64,000 nucleotides of DNA from an uncultured Ectothiorhodospiraceae bacterium (GTDB taxonomy: Bacteria; Pseudomonadota; Gammaproteobacteria; UBA6429; Thiohalophilaceae): NCBI GenBank assembly GCA_947260005.1, contig CAMYOL010000064.1, forward strand, positions 19,146-83,145. Direction: 5' to 3'. Of the stretch, positions 16,533 to 23,825 are shown one piece after another. Under the pieces are notes generated by a model. That model saw nothing but the letters and a program-made list of their open reading frames with translations, was not told where the DNA came from and searched no databases. The translations under genes and the position numbers were made by a program. Every line of letters begins with the position of its first letter. The first letter of the stretch is position 1.

Positions 16533-18086
16533 ATGCTCAAATCATTAAAAAAATTTCTAATTCTGTTTTTTTTATCCGTTCTGGTCGTTCTTACGTCAAG
16601 TTGCTCCACGGACCGTTTAATAACACGTAAGAATCATGATGCTGATTATCAATATTGCTGGCAACGTATAACCGAAACACGGGGTAATGCCGTTTTGTTG
16701 AAAATGAAAGTTGACAATGAGATACGTGATTATCAGATATTAATTGAAGAAATCTTAACGGCTCGTGAACGGGCACTGAAATTAACGAACTGGATTAGTG
16801 ATAACATTGAGCACGATAGAGCAATTCCTCCACATATGCTAGATAAGTTAAATTATGGGATGACTCGAGGCCTTGAGCTTAGTGACAAAGTGGTTTCAGT
16901 GGTAGCGCGTAATGAATGCTGGCTTCAGGCAACTAACGATAAGTTAGAGGGTATGAATTTACTCCAGCTAGATCAGAATATACGGCATAAGGGTACTATG
17001 CTCGCATTATCTGCCACTCTAATGCTTTATGATACCTATTTTACAACGGCTTCGCTTTTGAATGAACACGATCGTATCCGCCAATTTTTAAATCAAAGCG
17101 ATGTTGGATATGGGAAACAAGAAGATCAACTGAAGGCCGTGACGGATACGATGTTGAAAACTGAAAATTTATTATTGGTGCAAAAAGAAATTAAATATTT
17201 TGAAGATGGATATTTATATTATGATTCGCATCTGCGACTTGATGCTGAGGCAAGTTATTTAAGTGCTCTTATAAAACAAAGTCCCGCTTACCCGGTATTG
17301 CGAAATACCTCGCTGGATGATCTTAAGGAACAACAAGAGATCTTTGAATCTGCACAATTGGAAGATAGTCTATTAAAGCTAAATCGTGATACCGTAAACG
17401 GAATAAGTAAATTATTTGGTAATCTTTTTGGGTTGGTAGAAGAGCGTAAAGGTAAGTTATATGAAAATAAAGAAAGTTATACAGACCTTATCATGACTCT
17501 TAAGGCAGGTGATATCTTACTTGAGAAAACTCCATTCCGGTTAACCGATAAAATGATTCCAGGACACTGGGGGCATGCTGCGATTTGGGTTGGTAGCGAG
17601 ATAGAATTAAAAGAACTGGGAATCTGGAATCATCCCATCGTTATAAATTATCACAACGAAATATTGAGTTCGCAAGCAGTTGTTGAAGCGTTACGTAGTG
17701 GAGTTGAGATGAATACTCTGGCTCATTTCATGAATATCGATGATATTGCAATTATCAGGGATCCAGTAAAAACCAAAGAAGAAACAGCGGCACGCATTAT
17801 TCGAACCTTACGCCAGGTCGGCAAGGAATATGACTTTAACTACAACGTCGAAACGACCGATAAAATCGTATGCTCGCAATTAGTTTATCTTGCCTATACT
17901 GATATTGAGTGGCCGACCAGGAAAGTTATTGGTCGATATACCATTAGCCCGGATAATGTTGCTAACAAGGCTATCAATTCTGGACCACTCAATTTAGTAT
18001 TATTTTACCATGATGGGAAACGCATCGAAGATCGCCCAGAATCATTAATGGAAAAATTAATGGGTAAAAATGAGGCTCTGAATTAG
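16533..18086 (+). CDS. Lipoprotein with YiiX/YebB-like (permuted papain) peptidase domain
   Basis: The 517-residue protein has a lipoprotein signal (lipobox LTSSC, Cys about 24), a helical region to about residue 300 and a C-terminal YiiX/NlpC-P60-related domain. Its visible catalytic residues are His in GHWGHAAIWVG and Cys in KIVCSQLVYLAY; LKAGDILLEKTP opens the domain. The domain order (His before Cys) is that of circularly permuted papain-like hydrolases acting on peptides or lipids. It is probably outer-membrane anchored, facing the periplasm. The long helical N-terminal extension is unusual. The substrate is unknown. Confidence 0.78.
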   Translation: MLKSLKKFLILFFLSVLVVLTSSCSTDRLITRKNHDADYQYCWQRITETRGNAVLLKMKVDNEIRDYQILIEEILTARERALKLTNWISDNIEHDRAIPPHMLDKLNYGMTRGLELSDKVVSVVARNECWLQATNDKLEGMNLLQLDQNIRHKGTMLALSATLMLYDTYFTTASLLNEHDRIRQFLNQSDVGYGKQEDQLKAVTDTMLKTENLLLVQKEIKYFEDGYLYYDSHLRLDAEASYLSALIKQSPAYPVLRNTSLDDLKEQQEIFESAQLEDSLLKLNRDTVNGISKLFGNLFGLVEERKGKLYENKESYTDLIMTLKAGDILLEKTPFRLTDKMIPGHWGHAAIWVGSEIELKELGIWNHPIVINYHNEILSSQAVVEALRSGVEMNTLAHFMNIDDIAIIRDPVKTKEETAARIIRTLRQVGKEYDFNYNVETTDKIVCSQLVYLAYTDIEWPTRKVIGRYTISPDNVANKAINSGPLNLVLFYHDGKRIEDRPESLMEKLMGKNEALN

Positions 18087-18107
18087 CCGTCTCGAAGTGG
18101 TATTAGT

Positions 18108-18127
18108 AATAATTTCATGAAATTATT
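18108..18127. promoter_or_regulatory. 20-bp perfect palindrome
   Basis: AATAATTTCA is followed immediately by its exact reverse complement with no spacer. It lies 22 bases after the YiiX-like gene and 107 before the DUF4124 gene. It may be a dimeric repressor site. It is unlikely to be a terminator, since there is no loop, GC content or T-run. Confidence 0.4.
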
Positions 18128-18234
18128 GAGCCATAAGCGGTTTTAAGCTTTTAGTCTTCATTACAAATAAACCAATGCTACTCTGTGACCGGGTTCAGGT
18201 TTGACAGGGAAAAAATAGGTTCTACTAGATAGTT

Positions 18235-18726
18235 ATGAATTTAAATATGATCATGAGTAAGCCAGTTAACAAGATAACTATGGTTATTTTTTTGTTTGTG
18301 GTTTGTATACTAACACTAATTAAAGAAAATATGGTCCTGGCTAGGCAAGTTTATAAATCCGTTGATGCAGAGGGTAACGTTACCTATTCGTCAACGCCAC
18401 CGAAAGAAGCTGTCCAAACTGAAAGGATGAGTGTTTCAGGCAAAGGAAATGCAACTTATATAAATCAAAATAATGACAATATTGAAAAAATGAAAAATCT
18501 TGCTGGCGAAATGGAAAAAGAGCGCATGCAACGCCGGGATGATCGTTCTGCTGCAAATAAAAAACGTGAAGAAGAACGGGCGAAGAGGGACGCAGAGGAA
18601 GCGAAAAAACGAGCCGAGAATCCACCTGAACCTGAAATTCGCTATTACCCAGTCTATATACCACGACGTCACCCCCCCGGTCGGCCTAACCGTCCCAGAC
18701 CTGAGCCCAGACCACAGCAACGGTAA
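18235..18726 (+). CDS. DUF4124 domain protein with basic/acidic coiled coil
   Basis: The 163-residue product has an N-terminal hydrophobic segment (about residues 14-33) and then the short DUF4124 motif (QVYKSVDAEGNVTYSSTPP), which occurs at the N terminus of many exported gammaproteobacterial proteins. Residues 85-130 form a charged coiled coil rich in Lys, Arg and Glu, and the tail is Pro/Arg-rich. It is probably periplasmic or membrane-anchored. Met6 at 18250 is an alternative start. The function of the family is unknown. Confidence 0.78.
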   Translation: MNLNMIMSKPVNKITMVIFLFVVCILTLIKENMVLARQVYKSVDAEGNVTYSSTPPKEAVQTERMSVSGKGNATYINQNNDNIEKMKNLAGEMEKERMQRRDDRSAANKKREEERAKRDAEEAKKRAENPPEPEIRYYPVYIPRRHPPGRPNRPRPEPRPQQR

Positions 18727-18802
18727 GCACCCCAGGAAACAGCTCCGGAATTGCAGATTTAATAATAAAGTAAGTTATTTCGGTAAATAAATCGACTGGT
18801 GA

Positions 18803-19174
18803 TTATTTGAATTTATAATATTGATCCAATAAATGCTCAGTGACAGCATCAATTTCAGACTTTCCCCAATTTAGCTTTTCGTGAGTTTGCCATCGAATAA
18901 TCCAGGATTGAACATCTTCTAGCTTTCGTGCTTTTCTGTTATCACGGATATGAATATTACTCTCATGACATTTGAGACAATGGTGTTCATATAGTAACTG
19001 TCCCCGGGGTTGGTTAGGTGTGATCTCGTCAACTTTAATTGTTACTGGATCTTTTGTATCGGGTTTATCCAGGTTGTCTGCTGGGTTGGGTACTTCTTTG
19101 CCTTCAGTATTGGCAAAGGTGTACGATGCCAAATACAGAATTAGCATAGTAATAATAGGTAGAAAACTTTTCAA
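18803..19174 (-). CDS. Small exported monoheme cytochrome c
   Basis: The 123-residue protein has a signal peptide (cleavage near TFA-N), a Pro/Asp-rich linker and one heme site CLKCH at about residues 66-70. The region after it (WIIRWQTHEKLNWGKSEIDAVTEHLLDQYY) matches cytochromes in which Trp/His residues follow the heme. The start is a TTG at 19174; the first ATG in frame, at 19147, would cut into the signal peptide. It probably carries electrons in the periplasm. No partner oxidoreductase is adjacent. Confidence 0.75.
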   Translation of the reverse strand: MKSFLPIITMLILYLASYTFANTEGKEVPNPADNLDKPDTKDPVTIKVDEITPNQPRGQLLYEHHCLKCHESNIHIRDNRKARKLEDVQSWIIRWQTHEKLNWGKSEIDAVTEHLLDQYYKFK

Positions 19175-19195
19175 ATCACATCCCGAGAATCATAT

Positions 19196-19215
19196 TATCT
19201 TATATACTTAAGATA
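19196..19215. promoter_or_regulatory. Inverted repeat between divergent genes
   Basis: TATCTTA and TAAGATA arms with a 6-base spacer lie in the 87-base gap between the cytochrome gene (minus strand, start 19174) and the lipoprotein gene (plus strand, start 19262). The position suits an operator acting on either or both promoters. Confidence 0.35.
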
Positions 19216-19261
19216 GCATGGAATAGAGGATAGGGGACTATTTAAAAAGTGGAGGAATAGC

Positions 19262-19834
19262 ATGAGGTTAATTGGTGGACTTGTGGTGGCAATGATAATC
19301 AGCGCCTGTGCGGGTGGCGTCTCATCCGTTTCGTCATTAAATTTCAACATTCCAGTAGGAACTCAAATCATTGTAAAACAAAGCATAAGAATCCTGCCAG
19401 AAAGTGGACGAGTTTATATTCAGGGAGGCAAGGTCGTTGCCCTACAAGAGAGGGATCAGTATGAATATTATTGCTGGTTTTTGTCCTGGAAGGTTAATGA
19501 AACGGAGCAAATTATCATGCCTGATACTTTTATCGTCTCAAATGTTCGACACACGGACTTTTACGTCCAACACTTCCCCGAAACACAAGTGGCGATGTCT
19601 GATTTTTCAGGTAAATCTTTATTAGCGTGGGGAGGTGCGACGGCTACAGATTATGTTACAGAGCTCAGTATTCATTCTGATCAGCAACCTGATATACGTC
19701 GACTTGCATGCAGTTATTGGGGCGATCCAGCTCTTGGGAGACACATCACTGTTCCGGAAATGCAGTCGGTTTTAGGCGATTTAGTCCATATAGAATTTCT
19801 ACGAATCAAGGAAGGAAACTATGATGAGAAATAA
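19262..19834 (+). CDS. Lipoprotein of unknown function
   Basis: The 190-residue product begins MRLIGGLVVAMIISACAGG. A lipobox ISAC puts the lipidated Cys at residue 16. GGAGG is well placed before the ATG. The mature part is mostly beta-like, with Cys in YYCWFLSW and RLACSYWGD that could form a disulfide. The pattern W-GDPALGRHITVPEMQSVLG resembles a family of conserved gammaproteobacterial lipoproteins that I cannot name. It is divergent from the small cytochrome gene. Confidence 0.6.
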   Translation: MRLIGGLVVAMIISACAGGVSSVSSLNFNIPVGTQIIVKQSIRILPESGRVYIQGGKVVALQERDQYEYYCWFLSWKVNETEQIIMPDTFIVSNVRHTDFYVQHFPETQVAMSDFSGKSLLAWGGATATDYVTELSIHSDQQPDIRRLACSYWGDPALGRHITVPEMQSVLGDLVHIEFLRIKEGNYDEK

Positions 19835-19913
19835 AGAGAATTGCGAAACGAATTTATTCAGAATTGCTTTTTTTAATTAACATTATTTTTATGACATCTT
19901 CACCAAGTGGATA

Positions 19914-19927
19914 TTGATCTTAATCAT
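19914..19927 (+). promoter_or_regulatory. FNR-like box upstream of the DsbA-family gene
   Basis: TTGAT-CTTA-ATCAT matches the FNR consensus at nine of ten positions and lies 57 bases before the DsbA-family ATG (19985). I find no good -10 at class II spacing, so it could act differently or be chance. Confidence 0.3.
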
Positions 19928-19984
19928 GTAAATTATCGCTCCATTTTTTAGCGAGTTCATATAAATGTTTAAGAGGCAATCCCC

Positions 19985-20641
19985 ATGTTATCATCCACCA
20001 TACTTTGGTATTTTGCTGATCCAATGTGCTCCTGGTGTTGGGGATTTTCACCGATCCTTGAAAAAATTCAGGCGACCTATGATGAACACTTGAATATAGC
20101 GTTAATGTTGGGTGGTTTACGACCTGGAGTACCAGGAGAGATTACACCCCCAATGACAGCCCAGTTACGTGGTGATATATTGCATCATTGGCATGAAGTT
20201 GAAAAAATGACCGGTCAAACTTTTAATTTCGAAGACGCGATGCCCGAAGGTTTTGTATATGATACCGAACCGGCCAGCCGTGCGGTGGTTGCGGTGGCGC
20301 AATTAAGTTCAGATCAGATTTTTGCCTACTTTAAATCTATCCAGACGGCATTTTATGTAGAACAGATAGATGTGACTGACACGGATAATTTAGTGGATCT
20401 AGCAAGCAAAATTGGTATTGCGCGAGACTTGTTTTTAAAACAATTTCACAGTGAGACGGTAAAAAAAATAACTCAACAGCATTTTCAAGGCGCACGTCAG
20501 GCCGGGGTAACAGGTTTTCCTTCTTTGGTTATTCAGGATGGATCTGATTTTAATTTTATTAGTAAAGGATATCGTCCTTTTGAAGAGATAAGTTCACTTA
20601 TTAATAACTGGATTAAAATACATCCAGATGAAACAAAATAA
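19985..20641 (+). CDS. DsbA family (FrnE-like) thiol oxidoreductase
   Basis: The 218-residue protein has a thioredoxin fold with the C-x2-C active site CSWC at residues 15-18 and a cis-Pro loop in VTGFPSLVI. There is no signal peptide, so it is cytoplasmic like FrnE and 2-hydroxychromene-2-carboxylate isomerase relatives rather than periplasmic DsbA. The ADPMCSWCWGF start and an all-helical insertion of about 110 residues are typical. The ATG has GAGG upstream. It probably reduces or isomerises disulfides under oxidative stress; the substrate is unknown. Confidence 0.85.
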   Translation: MLSSTILWYFADPMCSWCWGFSPILEKIQATYDEHLNIALMLGGLRPGVPGEITPPMTAQLRGDILHHWHEVEKMTGQTFNFEDAMPEGFVYDTEPASRAVVAVAQLSSDQIFAYFKSIQTAFYVEQIDVTDTDNLVDLASKIGIARDLFLKQFHSETVKKITQQHFQGARQAGVTGFPSLVIQDGSDFNFISKGYRPFEEISSLINNWIKIHPDETK

Positions 20642-20883
20642 AAATCAGGGAGAATCCAGAGTACGGATTTGTATTCAGTTAAGTTAAGTGAATTGATTAT
20701 CGTTCGATAAGATGTTTTTGGCGCCGCCCGATAGAAGCGCTACTTTAGCTGATAAAATCAGGTTTTCTTGTACCAGTACGCTTGTCGCTTATGCTATTCT
20801 TTAACTATTCAGGTTAATGTATAAAATTTTAAATTATTCGATCTATTTATGCAAAACTCCCCTTTTATAAGTGAGTTGAGAAA

Positions 20884-21387
20884 ATGAGTGACTTAAGTCG
20901 TGAAGAAGTGTTAAATCTGATGGATTCTCAGTTTGGTATTACTGGAAATCAGGTATATTTATTAGATCTAATCCCGTTAGCAGAGATGCTGTGGGTTGAT
21001 GGTAAAAATCAGCCCGAAGAAATCAATCTTGTATATGAATTTGCAATAAATCATATCGCTGAGCTAAGCTCGCATGTCGAAGGTGAGGAGCTATTGTCTG
21101 AATCGGAGATTAATGACTTCATGCGGCGGTTCATCCATACCCGGCCTTCAAAAGAGTTATTATCAGCGTTACGTACTTTGGCAAATTCATTCATTTTTCA
21201 AAACCAGGATGTAAAACAAAATGAGCAGCGTAAGCAGCGCATTATCGATTTTTGTATTGATATTGCATCTGCCGCTGTCACCCAATATCCATATGATCGG
21301 CATGATCGATTTATTGATGAAGAAAAACAATTATTGAGTGAGCTTATGCGGACTTTGAATATTAATACTGACTCAGAAATTTCTTAG
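20884..21387 (+). CDS. TerB-like helical protein
   Basis: The 167-residue all-helical protein fits the TerB fold. LIPLAEMLWVDGKNQPEE resembles the acidic metal-binding first half, and HDRFIDEEKQLLSELMRTLNI resembles the repeat in the second half. TerB proteins occur in tellurite/stress systems and as general scaffold domains. No terC, terD or terE gene is adjacent, so tellurite resistance should not be assumed. It is cytoplasmic and monocistronic. Confidence 0.55.
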   Translation: MSDLSREEVLNLMDSQFGITGNQVYLLDLIPLAEMLWVDGKNQPEEINLVYEFAINHIAELSSHVEGEELLSESEINDFMRRFIHTRPSKELLSALRTLANSFIFQNQDVKQNEQRKQRIIDFCIDIASAAVTQYPYDRHDRFIDEEKQLLSELMRTLNINTDSEIS

Positions 21388-21674
21388 AGAAGATTAGTAT
21401 TTTAGAATCTATCTATTCCATTGTAATAGACCTATATAGCAATTTTAATCGCCGCGTCAGAATGGTAATAGATAAATCTGTCTGTGGAAATCCTTTTCTA
21501 TTTTATTTATAGCTTTTTATCCTTTTTGCTCCGCTTGTAGTAATATCACAGTTTTAGACTTGCGCATAAAATAAGTAATGCTAACGTTATTAGGGAGCCT
21601 CTGCTGTTATATAGAGAATACCTTCCGTTTAGCAGGTCGCTTTCGATCAGGGCACTCTGGTGTGTAACTAAGCT

Positions 21675-22721
21675 ATGAAACCACAATATGAGAATACGAT
21701 TCTTATTGTCGATGATCAGTCGACAATGCGCATGCTACTGAGCCAATTACTCAAGAAAGAAGGTTATAAAGTAGTCGAATCAACGTGTGGTGAAGAAGCC
21801 GTCCTTCTGGCAAAAGATTCTAACTTTGATGGGATTTTATTGGATCTCAAAATGAAGGGTATCAATGGCATAGAAACGTGCCGGCAGATACGGGGTATTG
21901 CTCGACATCAGGTTACACCAATATTAATTATTACTTCTATGGGTGAAGATGAAGCTTTACCGGAAGCCTTTGAAGCTGGTTGTGATGATTTTATAGTCAA
22001 ACCTATTAATCCAGTTGTATTACATGCACGTTTAAAAGCACACATTCATAAAACAGAACTCTATAATCAACTTGAAAGTGTTCGCAAATCACTTAATCGC
22101 TACATATCTCCCCGAACCCAAAATATGGTTGAGCACTATGCCGGTTCAGGGGAATATCCTGCACCAGAAAAACGCCAGATATGTAGTCTATTTACGGATA
22201 TTCGTGGTTTTACTCAACTCTCGCAGCATATTGAAACTGAACACCTCTTTTCATTACTTAGTGAACATCTGGCCTATCAGGTTGAGCTCGTTTATCAGTA
22301 CAGTGGTTACGTCGATAAATATGCAGGTGATGGTATTATGGCTATCTTTGAGGGGCCTGAAATGGCAAAACAAAGTTGCCATTGTGCATTAGAGATTATT
22401 GCTCACGCTAAAGATCTTGCCCGTCATGAGAAAAATCACTTATTTGCTGTAGGGTGTGGACTAGATAAGGGCCAGGCCATTATTGGTAATATTGGTTCAC
22501 CGGAGCACCTTGATTATTCCGTCATCGGTGAAACGGTTAATCTCGCAGCACGCCTGTGTGGTTATGCCAGACCGATGTCGATAGCCGTATCAGAGAGTAT
22601 TTTTATAGAAAACAAAGACAACAAACATTTTCATTTTTCACCAGAACATCACATCGAGATTAAGGGTTTTGAGCAACTGGTTTCTGTGCGTGAACTGACG
22701 TCGCCATCAACTATTTCATAA
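21675..22721 (+). CDS. Response regulator with class III adenylate cyclase output
   Basis: The 348-residue protein has a receiver domain (residues 8-125; acidic pair DD at 13-14, phospho-acceptor Asp57, Lys109) and a class III nucleotide cyclase domain from about 165 to the end. Catalytic residues visible are metal ligands Asp175 (FTDIRGFT) and Asp219, adenine-selecting Lys215 and Asp280, transition-state Asn289 and Arg293. This set predicts ATP rather than GTP as substrate. It is soluble. The cognate kinase is not adjacent; the hybrid kinase at 35.4 kb is a distant candidate only. Confidence 0.9.
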   Translation: MKPQYENTILIVDDQSTMRMLLSQLLKKEGYKVVESTCGEEAVLLAKDSNFDGILLDLKMKGINGIETCRQIRGIARHQVTPILIITSMGEDEALPEAFEAGCDDFIVKPINPVVLHARLKAHIHKTELYNQLESVRKSLNRYISPRTQNMVEHYAGSGEYPAPEKRQICSLFTDIRGFTQLSQHIETEHLFSLLSEHLAYQVELVYQYSGYVDKYAGDGIMAIFEGPEMAKQSCHCALEIIAHAKDLARHEKNHLFAVGCGLDKGQAIIGNIGSPEHLDYSVIGETVNLAARLCGYARPMSIAVSESIFIENKDNKHFHFSPEHHIEIKGFEQLVSVRELTSPSTIS

Positions 22722-22916
22722 TTTTTATTTCTTTAATATCAAATGCTTACTGAAAATGACGTTAAGTTTATTTTGGTATTTCCGATAAAAACTAGAAGCT
22801 ATCCTGAGGAAAAAATGCTGTCGGACGGCATATTAGTGAAATTTTAAATATGGTTTATTAATACTGCACGGAGGCGAATATTAAACTGTGAAAAACAAAA
22901 ATGGAGTCTGGAGTTT

Positions 22917-23813
22917 ATGTCGCCACGACCTTGTTGTACTTGTTTATCTGTTAAATTATTTATGTGGTCGCTGATTGCCATTTTTGTCGTTTCGATAACA
23001 AAAATTGGGTATACAGCTGAGGTTATTAAGGCCACGTTGCCAAATAAACTACATGTCACTTCGTTATATCATCAAGGAGAACAAAAGCGCCCGGCAGTTT
23101 TGTTGGTTCATGGTTTTTTACAGACACGAAATTATCAGACCGTTAATAGTTTGAGTAACTCACTGGCCGACGATGGTTTTACTGTGTTGGCTCCAACGCT
23201 AAGTCTTGGGGTAAGTTTGCGTCAGCGTAGTCTGGCTTGTGAAGCAATACACTCACATACCATGCAAGATGACATTAACGAGATTTCGTTTTGGGTGAGT
23301 TGGCTTATTGCCAAAGGTTATGAACAAATAATACTAGTCGGTCATAGTTATGGCAGCCTGCAAAGTTTGGTCTATGCATCCGGTAATCCTGATCCTGCTG
23401 TTAAAAAAGTAATCGCAACCAGTTTGGTAGATGTAGAGCATGTTCTTGGTAAAGAACATGTATTGAACCAGATTAAATCTGCTCGTGATGATATGAAGAA
23501 CAATAAATTATCGCTTAATGAGTTTCAGATATCGTACTGTAAAAAATTCATTGCGCCGCCAGATGTATTTTTATCATATGCGGAATGGACCCGGGAACGA
23601 ATTTTAAAGAGTTTGCCTAAAATCCAGATCCCGGTCGATGTGATATTAGGAGATATGGACAAACGGATGGGGAGTAGTTGGCCAAAACTCGTAGAAGAAA
23701 CGGGGGCTACTATAACGATGGTAAAAGGAGCAAATCATTTTTTTAATGATGCACATGAATTTGATCTGCTGGACTCGGTCCAGTCCTCGATTGAACAAGC
23801 TATCGTCGAGTAA
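22917..23813 (+). CDS. Exported alpha/beta hydrolase
   Basis: The 298-residue product has an N-terminal hydrophobic segment (about residues 12-33) that should direct export. The hydrolase domain has LLVHGFLQTR, the nucleophile GHSYGS, the acid in LGDMDKRMG and catalytic His in GANHFF. GGAG sits just before the ATG. It begins MSPRPCCTC, an odd Cys-rich tail. The next gene (GGDEF-EAL) starts 13 bases after its stop, so the two form an operon. The substrate is unknown. Confidence 0.8.
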   Translation: MSPRPCCTCLSVKLFMWSLIAIFVVSITKIGYTAEVIKATLPNKLHVTSLYHQGEQKRPAVLLVHGFLQTRNYQTVNSLSNSLADDGFTVLAPTLSLGVSLRQRSLACEAIHSHTMQDDINEISFWVSWLIAKGYEQIILVGHSYGSLQSLVYASGNPDPAVKKVIATSLVDVEHVLGKEHVLNQIKSARDDMKNNKLSLNEFQISYCKKFIAPPDVFLSYAEWTRERILKSLPKIQIPVDVILGDMDKRMGSSWPKLVEETGATITMVKGANHFFNDAHEFDLLDSVQSSIEQAIVE

Positions 23814-23825
23814 AAAACTCACTAT

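Noticed and set aside
18184..18199. CRP-like TGTGA-CCGGGT-TCAGG before the DUF4124 gene
   Set aside because: The right half-site is poor (three of five) and the distance to the gene leaves no room for normal activator geometry.
20884..21387. Tellurite resistance locus
   Set aside because: Only a TerB-like fold is present; no terC, terD, terE or terZ gene accompanies it.
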